Shown: positions 8,273 to 17,438, numbered from the stretch's first letter. The stretch is DNA of 64,000 bases from CBDBKE01 sp965218055 (GCA_965218055.1 CBDCKA010000002.1:744001-808000), one strand, 5' to 3'. Translations and numbers: made by a program. Notes: generated by a model not told the origin, from the sequence alone.

Positions 8273-9307
8273 ATGAAGGCAGCCGTCTGGTATGGGAAGC
8301 GTGACGTCCGCCTCGAGGAGGTGCGCGAGCCGCCGAATCCCAGCGGGGAAGACGTAGTCGTTGAAGTTAGCTGCACCGGAATCTGCGGGACTGACCTTCA
8401 CGAGTATCTCGCCGGGCCGATCTTCATTCCGCCAGCCCTGAAGCGGGTGGTCCTTGGGCACGAATTCAGTGCACGGGTGACTGCTGTTGGAAAGGAAGTA
8501 ACCAGGGTGAAGCTGGGCGACCGGGTCGTCGTCATCCCTCATCGCGTGTGCCGGACATGTCATTTTTGTCAACGTGGGATGCTGCAACATTGTCGGAACT
8601 TGCAACTGGTTGGGATTACACGGGACGGCGCCTTTGCTCGCTACACCGTTGTGCGCCAGGACCAGCTGGTCCCCCTGCCAAGTACTATCACGGACGAAGT
8701 TGGCGCGCTCATCGAGCCGCTTGCGGTGACGCTGCGCGCGATGCAGTTGCCCGGTGTCCGCATTGGCGACGATGCGGTAGTTATCGGCGCCGGGCCGATC
8801 GGCCTTTGCGCCCTCGCGACGGCGCGGGCCGCAGGCCTCCGGAACATCTTCGTCATCGAGAAGCTCCCGCGCCGGGCCGCGCTCGCACATGAGCTGGGAG
8901 CGGCCGCCGTCATCGACCCGCAGCTTGAAAATCCTGTCGACGCAGTCCGCGACCTTACCCGGGGCCGTGGCGTCGATGTCGCCTTCGAATGCGTGGGGCT
9001 GGTCGCGACCATGAATCTCGCCATCGAAGTTGTACGACCAGGCGGACTCGCTGTTATCATCGGCATCGCTGAGACAAGCGGCGACCTCAACCTTCATCGC
9101 GTAGTTGCAGGCGAGAAAGAAGTGCGCGGGTGCATTGGTTATTTCGATGGTGTGTGGGAAGCTGTTATCGACCTGCTCGCGTCCGGGCGACTCGATCCGA
9201 CCCCACTCGTGACCCACCGAATCGCGGTGAACGACATTGTCGAGCAGGGCTTCCGTGCTCTCATCGAAGAGAAAGACTCGTGCGTCAAGGTTCTGGTGCA
9301 CCCGTAA
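8273..9307 (+). CDS. Zinc-dependent alcohol/polyol dehydrogenase (MDR family)
   Basis: 344 residues, normal for the medium-chain dehydrogenase family. The catalytic-zinc region is present (CTGICGTDLHEY, GHEF), as is the structural zinc loop with four Cys in the C-x2-C-x2-C-x7-C pattern (CRTCHFCQRGMLQHC). The NAD-binding motif is VIGAGPIGLCALATARAAG. It oxidises a secondary alcohol or polyol to a ketone with NAD(P); the closest look is to butanediol/sorbitol/threonine dehydrogenases. It is the first gene of the plus-strand operon, behind a candidate promoter at 8117-8145, and overlaps the next gene. In this context it probably oxidises an early hydroxylated intermediate, but the substrate is not readable. 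Confidence 0.88.
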   Translation: MKAAVWYGKRDVRLEEVREPPNPSGEDVVVEVSCTGICGTDLHEYLAGPIFIPPALKRVVLGHEFSARVTAVGKEVTRVKLGDRVVVIPHRVCRTCHFCQRGMLQHCRNLQLVGITRDGAFARYTVVRQDQLVPLPSTITDEVGALIEPLAVTLRAMQLPGVRIGDDAVVIGAGPIGLCALATARAAGLRNIFVIEKLPRRAALAHELGAAAVIDPQLENPVDAVRDLTRGRGVDVAFECVGLVATMNLAIEVVRPGGLAVIIGIAETSGDLNLHRVVAGEKEVRGCIGYFDGVWEAVIDLLASGRLDPTPLVTHRIAVNDIVEQGFRALIEEKDSCVKVLVHP

Positions 9308-10062
9308 ACGGGCGGTTGAAAGGGAAGCGCGGCCTCGTCGTCGGTGCCTCCCGCGGCATTGGGAGGACGACTGCTCGCACGATGGCGCGGGAGGGGGCTC
9401 GACTCGCTGTGGCGGCGCGCGGACGAGACAATCTCGAGTCACTCAGCCGGGAAATCGCACATAGCGGCGGCAAAGCAGTCGTGATCGTTGTGGATTGCAG
9501 TAACGCGGAAGATGCAACCCGCGCAGTCGAGTGCGCCCATGAAGCGCTCGGGGGGCTGGATTGCGTGGTTAATGTCGCCGGCATCCATCCTACCTGGGCG
9601 CGGATCGGCGATCAGCCCATCGAAAGTTGGGACCGAGTGATCGCTGTCAACCTCTCTGGCAGCTTTTACATCTGTCGGGCCGCGCTGCCGCTCCTCGTCG
9701 CAGGGGGAGGCGGCTCCATCGTTAATGTCACGTCGGTGGGCGCGTTCCGAGCCTGGGATCTCGTTGGACCCTACACCGTGGCGAAGGCGGGACTCGAGAT
9801 GCTCACGCGGACAATTGCGCACGAGTATGGGCGTGAGGGCATCCGCGCGAACTGCGTCGCGCCAGGAGTGATCGACGCGGGAATCACGGACGACGTACTC
9901 GGGCGCGATCCGAGTCTCCGGAAGACATTGATCAACATGCACCCGATGGGGCGGCTCGGGCTTGCGGAGGAAGTGGCTGAGGCGATTGTGTGGCTTGCTT
10001 CGGACGCTTCGTCGTTCACGACGGGGACGTCGATCGCGGTCGACGGAGGATTCCTCGCGTAG
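9280..10062 (+). CDS. SDR-family oxidoreductase (first of two in the operon)
   Basis: A classical short-chain dehydrogenase of about 260 residues: cofactor motif VVGASRGIGR near the N-terminus, NVAG (the NNAG equivalent), catalytic Ser in NVTS and YTVAK (Y-x3-K), and terminal GTSIAVDGGFLA. The start is ambiguous because no ATG lies near the domain border. The GTG at 9280 has an AGAGAAAGA purine run a few bases upstream and overlaps the previous gene by 28 bases; a TTG at 9316 would start two residues before GKRGLVVGAS without overlap. A longer open frame reaches a GTG at 9130 but lies entirely over the dehydrogenase and adds no recognisable sequence. Likely an NAD(P)-dependent alcohol/ketone step in the operon pathway. 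Confidence 0.85.
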   Translation: MRQGSGAPVNGRLKGKRGLVVGASRGIGRTTARTMAREGARLAVAARGRDNLESLSREIAHSGGKAVVIVVDCSNAEDATRAVECAHEALGGLDCVVNVAGIHPTWARIGDQPIESWDRVIAVNLSGSFYICRAALPLLVAGGGGSIVNVTSVGAFRAWDLVGPYTVAKAGLEMLTRTIAHEYGREGIRANCVAPGVIDAGITDDVLGRDPSLRKTLINMHPMGRLGLAEEVAEAIVWLASDASSFTTGTSIAVDGGFLA

Positions 10063-10087
10063 TTGAGGAATCGAGAAAGGAGGAAGA

Positions 10088-10519
10088 ATGATGGCAAAAA
10101 ATGTTCCGGAAGGCGGTGTCGAGAAAAAGGAGATCATTATGCCCAGCGAGGTTCACTCGCTGGAGCTGTGGCCGTATTCGCATGGCGTCAAGGTTGGGAA
10201 CCTGCTCTTCATCGCCGGGCAGGTCGCCCTCGACGAGGAGCTTCGACTCATCGGGCCCGGCGACGTCGAGGCACAAGCGCGGCAGGTGTGGACGAACATC
10301 AAGAAGGTCGCTGAGGCGGCAGGCGGCAAGGTCACCGACGTGGCCCGCGTGACAACGTTTGTGCTCGACATCAACAGCTTCGATGCCATCCACCGAGTGC
10401 GAAAGGAGTTCTTCCCCGACGGCCGGTACCCGACCGCGACCGGTGTCCAGGTAGTGAAGCTCGGGCTGCCGGGGCTGCTCCTCGAGACAGAGGCCTTTGC
10501 CGTTATCGGATCGTCGTGA
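10088..10519 (+). CDS. RidA (YjgF/YER057c) family protein, first copy
   Basis: 143 residues with the RidA fold signatures LLFIAGQVALDEELRLIGPG, QARQVWTNIKKVAEAAGG and VTDVARVTTFVLDI. RidA proteins hydrolyse reactive enamine/imine intermediates to ketones and ammonia, and catabolic paralogues act as dedicated deaminases. The substrate-binding Arg (in VTDVARVT) is present. The ribosome site AAAGGAGG directly precedes ATG ATG at 10088/10091. The N-terminal ~20 residues before the RidA fold are longer than usual. A second, dissimilar RidA is at 21260, so this pathway probably passes through unstable imines, consistent with degradation of a nitrogen compound. Confidence 0.9.
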   Translation: MMAKNVPEGGVEKKEIIMPSEVHSLELWPYSHGVKVGNLLFIAGQVALDEELRLIGPGDVEAQARQVWTNIKKVAEAAGGKVTDVARVTTFVLDINSFDAIHRVRKEFFPDGRYPTATGVQVVKLGLPGLLLETEAFAVIGSS

Positions 10520-10540
10520 TAAAACGAGCGTGAACTAAAA

Positions 10541-10567
10541 AAGCTAAGAAAGCTTAAGAAAGCTAAG
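10541..10567. repeat. Triplicated AAGC(T)TAAG repeat in intergenic leader
   Basis: AAGCTAAG (10541-10548), AAGCTTAAG (10550-10558) and AAGCTAAG (10560-10567) occur in direct order, immediately before the strong ribosome site GGGGGAGG of the next gene. The AAGCTT centre is self-complementary. It could be slippage-derived or affect mRNA around the start. Confidence 0.5.
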
Positions 10568-10583
10568 GGGGAGGCTAAAGAAG

Positions 10584-11426
10584 ATGAGAATCGCAAACGT
10601 AGACGGCCGCGCCATGGCTGTCGTAGGCGAGCGGTTGATTGACATTGAGCGAGCGAGTGGCGGGAGCCTGCCATCCGATCCAATGCAGCTCCTGGCGCGC
10701 TTGGATGAGGCGCGCAAGCTCGACCTCTCGAAGGAGAAAGGGATCCCGCTGGAGGGCGCGCATCTTGGGCCGCCCGTGCCACGCCCGAGCAAGATCCTCG
10801 CCGCTGCCGGGAACTACAGCGACCACGTCAAGGAGGCCGGTGCCGAGAACCCGGGCGAACCAAACCTGTTCGCCAAGCTCCCCAGCGCTTTAGTCGGTCC
10901 GCGCGACGCAGTCAGCATCCTGCCCGGGCGCGTTCAGATTGACTGGGAAGCTGAGCTGGTGGTGGTGATCGGCAAGCAGGCGCGCAACGTTCCCGAGGAG
11001 AAAGCCTGGTCCTATGTCGCCGGCGTGACCTGCGGCCAGGACATCTCTGATCGGGAGGAGCAGTTCCGCGCCTTTCAGCAGTACACGATGGCTAAATCGT
11101 TCAATACCTACGCGCCGACCGGGCCATACCTTGTCACTGTCGACGAACTCAAAGACCGCGACAACGTCCCGCTGCGCTGCTACTTGAACGACGAAAAGGT
11201 GCAGGACGGCGCGACCGGAAAGCTGATCTTCTCGGTGCCGAATCTCATCGCATGGACCTCGAAGGTCTGCACGCTCGAAAGGGGCGACCTCTTTTTCACC
11301 GGCACGCCTGGCGGCGTCGGAGTTTTCCGCAAACCGCCGCGTTGGCTCAAGCCGGGTATCGTCCTGCGGACCGAGATTCCGGGCGTTGGAACAATGGAGA
11401 ACCCCATAGCCGCCGCAAAGAGTTAG
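10584..11426 (+). CDS. Fumarylacetoacetate hydrolase (FAH) family protein
   Basis: 280 residues with the FAH superfamily core: KILAAAGNYSDHVKEAG, the paired metal-binding acids in DWEAELVVVIG, the acid in CGQDISDRE, and the C-terminal GDLFFTGTPGGVGVF. Members use Mg2+ or Mn2+ to cleave acylpyruvates, decarboxylate oxaloacetate or hydrate/isomerise 2-oxo acids at the end of ring-cleavage and sugar-acid pathways. The start ATG follows GGGGGAGG. It lies between RidA and HyuA in the same orientation, which suggests a C-C hydrolysis or decarboxylation step giving a 2-oxo acid for the E1/E2 complex encoded downstream. The specific reaction cannot be chosen from sequence alone. Confidence 0.88.
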   Translation: MRIANVDGRAMAVVGERLIDIERASGGSLPSDPMQLLARLDEARKLDLSKEKGIPLEGAHLGPPVPRPSKILAAAGNYSDHVKEAGAENPGEPNLFAKLPSALVGPRDAVSILPGRVQIDWEAELVVVIGKQARNVPEEKAWSYVAGVTCGQDISDREEQFRAFQQYTMAKSFNTYAPTGPYLVTVDELKDRDNVPLRCYLNDEKVQDGATGKLIFSVPNLIAWTSKVCTLERGDLFFTGTPGGVGVFRKPPRWLKPGIVLRTEIPGVGTMENPIAAAKS

Positions 11427-11433
11427 GAAGAAG

Positions 11434-13830
11434 ATGGCGATCCAGGTTGACCAGAAGCTCCCGCGGTGTCTCCGCTGCGGGAAATTGGTGCATGTGCGCG
11501 ACGCCGAGCGGGTCGAGTCCCGGGGTCTTCTCTTCTGCTCAAAGATATGTCGCGATGAGTACGCGGAGCTGACGCCGCACAGCGCCGAGTCTATGAGTAC
11601 GGCTTCGGGGCCCGTGCCGCAGTTCCTCCCGTCAGAAGGAGAGCCCCGCAGCGACCCGTCAGGTGATCAGCAGCGCCCCTTGCGGACCGGCGGCGATGCC
11701 CGCCTCGCGCCCGGTATTGATGCAGGTCGCGGTGTCGAAGAAGCGCGCCCACGCCATTCCGAGCCCCAGCCGGGAGATGGCGCGAACTTGCGGGTCGGCA
11801 TCGACGTTGGCGGGACCTTCACGGACTTGGTCCTGTTCAGTCCCACAACTCGCGAGCTACGGGTGGCGAAGGCTCCGAGTACACCCAACAACCCCATCGA
11901 AGGCGTCAGGGCTGTGATCGACAAGGCCGGAATCCCGCTGGAAGCGATCCACACGCTGGTACACGGCACGACGGTCGGGACCAACGCGCTACTCGAGCGA
12001 AAGAAGTCGCTGCCGGCGCTGATCACGACGAAGGGTTTTCGGGATGTGGTCTTTATCCAGCGGAATAATCGAAAGCACCATTATGACCTCAGCTGGGACA
12101 AGCCGAAGCCGTTCGTTGAGCGTCGGCACTGCTACGAGGTCTCGGAGAGGCTCAACTACAAAGGCGAGGTCGTGACGCCGCTTGAGGAAGACGGCGCGCG
12201 GGCCGTCATCGCGGCGATCAAAAAAGCTGGGATCGCGGAGATTGCCGTCTCATTCCTCTTTTCCTACGTGAACCCCGCGCACGAACTCCGCATGCGTGAG
12301 TTGATTGCCGAGGTCTACCCGGAGGCCACTGTCTCGCTGTCCCACGACGTGTACCCGCGCTGGCGCGAGTACGACCGGGCGAGCACCGTCTTGGCCGATG
12401 CGTACCTGAAAACGCTTATTGCAGACTATGTGGGCAATCTCGCGGGCGGGCTCCAGGCGGCAAGCGAGTCGATGAACTTCCTGATTATGAAGTCCAACGG
12501 TGGAGTGCAAGAGGCGAGTGCAGCGGCTGCGAAGCCGGTCGATCTGCTCGTCTCCGGCCCCGCTGGGGGTGTGCTGAGCGCGACCTTTTTTGGCAAGTTA
12601 ACCGGACGTCCCAATCTGGTTTGTATGGACATGGGCGGGACGAGCTTCGACGTCAGTCTGATTAAGGGTGGTGAGGCAAACCGTAGGATCGATTTCGAGA
12701 TCGAGTGGGGTCTGCCGGTGTTTATGCCCATGATTGACGTGCAAACGATCGGGGCCGGTGGCGGATCGGTCGGCTGGATCGACAAGGGTGGCCTACTGCG
12801 TGTTGGTCCGCGCAGTGCCGGTGCCGTCCCCGGGCCTGCGTGCTACAGGCGAGGAGGAACCGAGCCGGCCGTGACGGACGCTAATCTCGTGCTCGGACGG
12901 ATCAGCCCCGATTATTTCCTGGGAGGCGAACTCTCCCTCGACGTCAGCGCCGCGCGGCGGGCCTTGGAAGGACTCGGCGCCCGGCTTAACATGGGCCTAG
13001 AGGAGGTCGCGTCTTCCGTGGTGGAGCTCATCAACTTCAACATGGTGAACGCGATCCGGCTCATCTCCATCGACCGCGGCCTCGACCCTCGCGAGTTCAC
13101 TCTTTTCTCGTTCGGTGGCGCAGGTTCTCTGCACGCGGGAGCACTGGCAGACATCATCGGCATCCGCGAGGTGCTCGTTCCTATCCACCAGGGCGTCTTT
13201 TCGGCGTTTGGCCTGATCACCGCGGACATGCGCGTTGATGAGTCCGTGACGGCGAGCTTCCGCTCGGATACGCTCGATGTCGAGCGCGTCAACGAAGTGC
13301 TCGAGCGCCTGCGCAAGCGCGCGCTCGCCCGACTTCGGGCCGATGGATATGAAGGAGCGGCTGCCCTAGAGGCTAACATCGAGATGCGCTACCTCGGACA
13401 GAACTACAGCACCGAAATCCCGGTGCCTCTCGTCGACGGGGGCCTGGGCCATAGTGAGCTGAGCAAGGTGCTGGATGGCTTCCATGCTGAACATCGACGT
13501 CGCTACGGCTATGACATTTCGAACGAGATTGTCGAGCTCGTGCATTTCAATGTCACAGCGGTTGGCCCGACGGAAAAACCGAAAGTTCCAACGCTTGGGC
13601 GAAACGGGAAAGGGGCCGAAAAAGGGCGTCGCAAAATCTATTTCAAGGGCCATGGTTGGACCGATTCATTCGTGTACGAACGAGCTGCGCTTGGACAGGG
13701 CTCGCGGATTGAGGGTCCAGCGGTTATCGAGGAGCCCACGGCAACGACGCTTCTCCATCCGGGCCACAAGTTGGAGGTCGACGAATACGGCAACCTCGTG
13801 ATGACGACGATGGCAGGAAAGGAGACCTGA
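11434..13830 (+). CDS. hyuA: HyuA-type hydantoinase/carboxylase subunit with N-terminal Zn-ribbon fusion
   Basis: 798 residues, about 100 more than most HyuA proteins. The HyuA core starts near residue 121 with the ATPase signature VGIDVGGTFTDLVLF, followed by VHGTTVGTNALLER, LLVSGPAGGV, the MDMGGTSFD phosphate motif and IGAGGGSVGWID. The first 45 residues carry CxxC (Cys12, Cys15) and CxxxC (Cys35, Cys39) in a short treble-clef/TRASH-like arrangement, joined by about 75 low-complexity residues. HyuA proteins pair with HyuB as ATP-dependent hydantoinases, oxoprolinases, lactamases or acetone/acetophenone carboxylases. The carboxylases use a separate small zinc subunit, so the fused ribbon may stand in for it; that is inference. 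HyuB starts one base after the stop. Confidence 0.88.
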   Translation: MAIQVDQKLPRCLRCGKLVHVRDAERVESRGLLFCSKICRDEYAELTPHSAESMSTASGPVPQFLPSEGEPRSDPSGDQQRPLRTGGDARLAPGIDAGRGVEEARPRHSEPQPGDGANLRVGIDVGGTFTDLVLFSPTTRELRVAKAPSTPNNPIEGVRAVIDKAGIPLEAIHTLVHGTTVGTNALLERKKSLPALITTKGFRDVVFIQRNNRKHHYDLSWDKPKPFVERRHCYEVSERLNYKGEVVTPLEEDGARAVIAAIKKAGIAEIAVSFLFSYVNPAHELRMRELIAEVYPEATVSLSHDVYPRWREYDRASTVLADAYLKTLIADYVGNLAGGLQAASESMNFLIMKSNGGVQEASAAAAKPVDLLVSGPAGGVLSATFFGKLTGRPNLVCMDMGGTSFDVSLIKGGEANRRIDFEIEWGLPVFMPMIDVQTIGAGGGSVGWIDKGGLLRVGPRSAGAVPGPACYRRGGTEPAVTDANLVLGRISPDYFLGGELSLDVSAARRALEGLGARLNMGLEEVASSVVELINFNMVNAIRLISIDRGLDPREFTLFSFGGAGSLHAGALADIIGIREVLVPIHQGVFSAFGLITADMRVDESVTASFRSDTLDVERVNEVLERLRKRALARLRADGYEGAAALEANIEMRYLGQNYSTEIPVPLVDGGLGHSELSKVLDGFHAEHRRRYGYDISNEIVELVHFNVTAVGPTEKPKVPTLGRNGKGAEKGRRKIYFKGHGWTDSFVYERAALGQGSRIEGPAVIEEPTATTLLHPGHKLEVDEYGNLVMTTMAGKET

Positions 13831-13831
13831 T

Positions 13832-15625
13832 ATGGCCCAGCCACAAACGCGCAACGCAATCGACCAAGTCACGCTGCAAGTAGTGAACAGCTACCTGGTG
13901 ACGACGGCGCGCGAAATGGGGATCGCGATGCGCAACACGGCCTACTCCCCGCTCTTCAACGAGGGCCTCGATTTCTCCTGCGCGATCTTCGATCGCCACG
14001 GTGAGATGATTGGCCAGGCGGAGTTCTGTCCAGCGCAGCTCGGGGCGATCATCTTTGTTGTGGAGTGGACAATCAACGAAATCGGCCTTGAAAATTTCCA
14101 CCCAGGGGACATCGTTCTTCACAACGACCCCTTCCGGGGCGGCTGTCACTTACCGGAGCACTGTGTCATCAAGCCTGTCTTTCACGACGATGCGCTGCTC
14201 GGGTTCGTCTCCTGTATCGGACACATGACCGAGGTCGGCGGCAAGGCCCCGGGTGGCTTTCCCGGCGACGCGACCGAGGTCTTCCAGGAGGGCATCCGGT
14301 TCCCGCCGGTGAAAATCGTCGACCGGGGGCACCAAGTCGATACCGTCTGGAACATCATGTTCGCAAACGTGCGGACACCGAAAGTCTCCTACGGCGACAT
14401 GATGGCGATGATCGGATCGCTCTATGTCGGCGAACGAAGCATGCTCGAACTGGCGGAGAAGTACGGCAACGACCGGTTACAAGAGATCACAGAGGCAATT
14501 AAGGACTACTCGGAGCGGCGCATGCGGGCAGAGATAACCGAGATGCCGGACGGCGTGTACGAGCTCGAGCGTTACGCCGCCGATGATGACGGAATTACCG
14601 AGGAGCCGGCGAAGATCAAGGTCAAGGTTACGATCAAAGGCGACAACATGACCGTTGACTTCACGGGGTCCGATCCCCAGCGCAAAGGCCCGATCAACTG
14701 CACCTACGGCGTCACGGCCTCGGGCACTTACAACGCGCTCCTGCACTTAACGGACTCTTCAATTCCGTCGAATCATGGTTGCTACCGACCAGTGCGCATC
14801 ATCGCGCCTCCGGAAACAATCGTAAATGTCGAGTACCCGGGTGCGAGCGTTGGCGGCAACTCGGAGATTCAGCCGCACATCGTGGATGCGGTGTTCGCCG
14901 CTCTGGCAAACGCGCTGCCGGACCGGGTTCCCGCGGAGTGCGGCGGGACGAATTCGCTTGTCTCGTTCGGAGGTATGCATCCCGACACGGGCGAGCCCTT
15001 TGCCAGTCTCGTGAACGAGGGCTGTGGCTGGGGCGGGAGGGCGACGAAGGACGGCAACAACAGCCTCTGCCAATACGTCGGCAACTGTCCCTGCCAGCCG
15101 ATCGAGATTCTTGAGACCCGCTACCCCATCTTGCACGAAGCTTTCCAGATCACAGAGGGGTCCGCTGGTGCCGGTCGAAATCGCGGCGGCTTCGGCTCGT
15201 CGCGGCAGTTCCGCGTGGAATGCGACGAGTTGCGTGTTTCGGCGTTCGTCGAGCGCGCAAAGATCCCTCCGTATGGGCTTTTTGGCGGCAAGCAAGGGGG
15301 AATTGCTGGCATCGAGATCGCCCGGAAGGACGGCGTGTTCCGGCCTCCCCGCGAGGTGGCAGGTGTCAAGTGCGACGGGAAGTTCTCCGACGTTTACTTG
15401 TACAGAGGCGATCGGGTCCGCAGCCACTGCTCGGGCGGAGCCGGCTACGGATCGCCGCTCGACCGCGAACCGGAGCGGATTGAAGAGGACGTGCGCAGCG
15501 GATTCCTAGCACGCTCTCAAGCAGAGGAGGAATACTGCGTCGTCTTCGCTGCCGACGGTGAATGCATTGACAAGGGTGCAACCGAGCGGCGCCGAAAAGA
15601 GTTGCGCACGCAGGGGGTCGAATGA
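13832..15625 (+). CDS. hyuB: HyuB-type hydantoinase/carboxylase subunit
   Basis: 597 residues, normal HyuB length. It shows the family blocks NTAYSPLFNEGLDFSCAIFD, GDIVLHNDPFRGGCHLPE, GHMTEVGGKAPGGFPGDA, the YPGASVGGNSEIQPH segment and the terminal HCSGGAGYGSP. HyuB combines with HyuA in a complex that couples ATP hydrolysis to opening of a cyclic amide (hydantoin, N-methylhydantoin, 5-oxoproline, caprolactam) or to carboxylation of a ketone. Translation is coupled to HyuA by a one-base gap and to the next gene by an ATGA overlap. Carboxylase and amidohydrolase branches cannot be told apart by eye; RidA and FAH neighbours make a nitrogen-ring substrate plausible. Confidence 0.9.
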   Translation: MAQPQTRNAIDQVTLQVVNSYLVTTAREMGIAMRNTAYSPLFNEGLDFSCAIFDRHGEMIGQAEFCPAQLGAIIFVVEWTINEIGLENFHPGDIVLHNDPFRGGCHLPEHCVIKPVFHDDALLGFVSCIGHMTEVGGKAPGGFPGDATEVFQEGIRFPPVKIVDRGHQVDTVWNIMFANVRTPKVSYGDMMAMIGSLYVGERSMLELAEKYGNDRLQEITEAIKDYSERRMRAEITEMPDGVYELERYAADDDGITEEPAKIKVKVTIKGDNMTVDFTGSDPQRKGPINCTYGVTASGTYNALLHLTDSSIPSNHGCYRPVRIIAPPETIVNVEYPGASVGGNSEIQPHIVDAVFAALANALPDRVPAECGGTNSLVSFGGMHPDTGEPFASLVNEGCGWGGRATKDGNNSLCQYVGNCPCQPIEILETRYPILHEAFQITEGSAGAGRNRGGFGSSRQFRVECDELRVSAFVERAKIPPYGLFGGKQGGIAGIEIARKDGVFRPPREVAGVKCDGKFSDVYLYRGDRVRSHCSGGAGYGSPLDREPERIEEDVRSGFLARSQAEEEYCVVFAADGECIDKGATERRRKELRTQGVE

Positions 15626-16614
15626 AGAGCAATGGGCCTCGCGTCGTCGTCGCTGGCGGAAACTTCCGGGACCTTCAGCCCGAGCGCAGAATCCTTGGCG
15701 CGATAGGCGCAGAGATTGTGGATGCGAACCGGCTGCCGCGTGAGGAAGTGATCGAGCTTGCGCGCAATGCAGACGCCCTCATGACCGACCACTTTTTTGT
15801 GGATGCGAACGTGATCGCCGCGCTTCAGCGCTGCCGGGTGATCTGCCGGTATGGAATCGGAGTCGACAAGGTCGATGTTGAAGCGGCGACCCAGGCAGGC
15901 ATAGTTGTTACGCGTGTACCGGAGTATTGTATTAGCGAACTCGCTGACCACACAATCGGTCTTCTGCTCGCGGTTGCTCGCCGCATTCCCCGCTACAACG
16001 CCGCCGCTCGCGCAGGAAATTGGAATTGGCTCTCAGACGGTGTGCGCCGGCTTGCAGGAGCAACCCTGGGGATCGTCGGGATCGGCCGAGTCGGAAGGGC
16101 AGTCGCTGCCAGGGCAAAACCGATCGGATTGCATCTCTTCGCTTGCGATCCGAATTTGGGAGACGAAGAGATCCGTACACGCGGCGCGGAGCCCACACCG
16201 CTGGAGCGGCTCCTTGCCCGGTCCGACATCGTCTGCCTGCACCTGCCACTCACTTCCGAGACGCGCGGCCTGATGGGGCGTGCCCGATTTGCGGGAATGA
16301 AGCAGGGGGCTATTCTGATCAACACCGCGCGCGGCGGCCTCGTTGACCAGGAGGCGCTGGTCGAAGCGCTCCGCTCGGGGCGGCTTGCCGGCGCTGGCCT
16401 TGACGTGCTCGCCAGCGAGCCGCCGGACCCCAATGATCCGATTCTGTCGCTGGAGAACGTCGTCCTGACCCCACACGCGGGGCACTTCTCCGAGGAGTCG
16501 CTCCTTCAGGTGCAAACCGAGGCGTCGGAGGAGGTGCTCCGCGCACTGACGGGAGAACCGCTCTTGAACGCGGTGAACGAGCGGGAACTGAACGCGCGGA
16601 GGATCCACTCATGA
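15622..16614 (+). CDS. D-2-hydroxyacid dehydrogenase (SerA-like)
   Basis: 330 residues of the D-isomer-specific 2-hydroxyacid dehydrogenase family. The NAD fold is GIVGIGRVGRAVA. The catalytic set is complete: Arg in NTARGGLVD, Glu in ASEPPDPNDP and His in TPHAGHFSEES. The N-terminal domain has CRYGIGVDKVDVEAA, as in phosphoglycerate dehydrogenases, but there is no ACT domain, which argues for a catabolic role. It interconverts a 2-oxo and a D-2-hydroxy acid. It overlaps HyuB and the next SDR by four bases each, so the three are translated together. It may supply the 2-oxo acid used by the E1/E2 complex. Confidence 0.88.
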   Translation: MKSNGPRVVVAGGNFRDLQPERRILGAIGAEIVDANRLPREEVIELARNADALMTDHFFVDANVIAALQRCRVICRYGIGVDKVDVEAATQAGIVVTRVPEYCISELADHTIGLLLAVARRIPRYNAAARAGNWNWLSDGVRRLAGATLGIVGIGRVGRAVAARAKPIGLHLFACDPNLGDEEIRTRGAEPTPLERLLARSDIVCLHLPLTSETRGLMGRARFAGMKQGAILINTARGGLVDQEALVEALRSGRLAGAGLDVLASEPPDPNDPILSLENVVLTPHAGHFSEESLLQVQTEASEEVLRALTGEPLLNAVNERELNARRIHS

Positions 16615-17429
16615 CGTCCGGCGAGGTGGGCACAACGCTCAAGGGCAAGGTGGCTGTCATTTCGGGCTCCAGCAAAGGTATCGGGCGTGGCCTCGCAATC
16701 GGTCTTGCGCGCCACGGAGCGGCTGTTGCGGTCAACTACAAGAACGACCAACAGGGTGCCGAAGAAACAGCGCGCGTGATCCGTGAGGCGGGAGGCGAGG
16801 CCGTGGTGATCGGTGCTGATGTGTCGGTAACCTCCCAGGCGGCACGGCTGGTTGACCAGGCTGTCGAGCGTCTCGGACGGATCGACGTGCTCGTCAACAA
16901 CGCAGGTCGTTCGCGCTTTAACTGGGCCCTCGAGATCACGCTTGAGGACTGGGAGGACGTCGTCGGGACGAACCTACGGGGGGCCTTCTTCGCGAGCCAA
17001 GCGGCAGCACGCCACATGCAGGCCAGCGGCGGAGGCTCGATCGTAAACGTCAGTTCCTGCGCCGCCACCCTCACCGCACTCTACCACTCGATCTACACAA
17101 TGTCGAAGGCCGGGCTTGAGGGCCTGACGAAGCAGCTCGCACTCGAGCTTGCGCCCGCGATACGTGTCAACGCGATCGCCCCGGGGCCGACCGACGTGGA
17201 ACGCGCCCGACAATACGATCCGAATTTTGACCGGACCTGGGGTGCGGTTGTGCCAATGGGGCGCGTCGCCCAACCTGAAGACCTCGTTGGGCCGGTCGTG
17301 TTTCTGGCGTCGGACCTGTCCCGTTACGTGACTGGGGACGTCCTCCACGTGGACGGAGGCTGGACGATCCAGGGCAAGACACCTTCTATGGAGGATTTCG
17401 ATGTCGCGGCCGACCGCAAACGGGGCTAA
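16611..17429 (+). CDS. SDR-family oxidoreductase (second of two in the operon)
   Basis: 272 residues. Cofactor motif VISGSSKGIGRGLA, with NYKND after beta-2 rather than an acid, which hints at NADP preference. VNNAG is intact, the catalytic Ser lies in NVSS and the Tyr/Lys pair in YTMSK. The C-terminal GDVLHVDGGW is typical of 3-oxoacyl-reductase-like members. The ATGA overlap with the dehydrogenase before it places it firmly in the operon, and the E1 alpha gene starts 9 bases after its stop. It is only distantly similar to the SDR at 9280, so two chemically different alcohol/ketone steps are likely. Confidence 0.88.
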   Translation: MTSGEVGTTLKGKVAVISGSSKGIGRGLAIGLARHGAAVAVNYKNDQQGAEETARVIREAGGEAVVIGADVSVTSQAARLVDQAVERLGRIDVLVNNAGRSRFNWALEITLEDWEDVVGTNLRGAFFASQAAARHMQASGGGSIVNVSSCAATLTALYHSIYTMSKAGLEGLTKQLALELAPAIRVNAIAPGPTDVERARQYDPNFDRTWGAVVPMGRVAQPEDLVGPVVFLASDLSRYVTGDVLHVDGGWTIQGKTPSMEDFDVAADRKRG

Positions 17430-17438
17430 GAGGGGATC

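Noticed and set aside
8258..10137. Two long minus-strand open frames (394 and 232 codons)
   Set aside because: Antisense to the alcohol dehydrogenase and SDR genes, with no domain or signal features.
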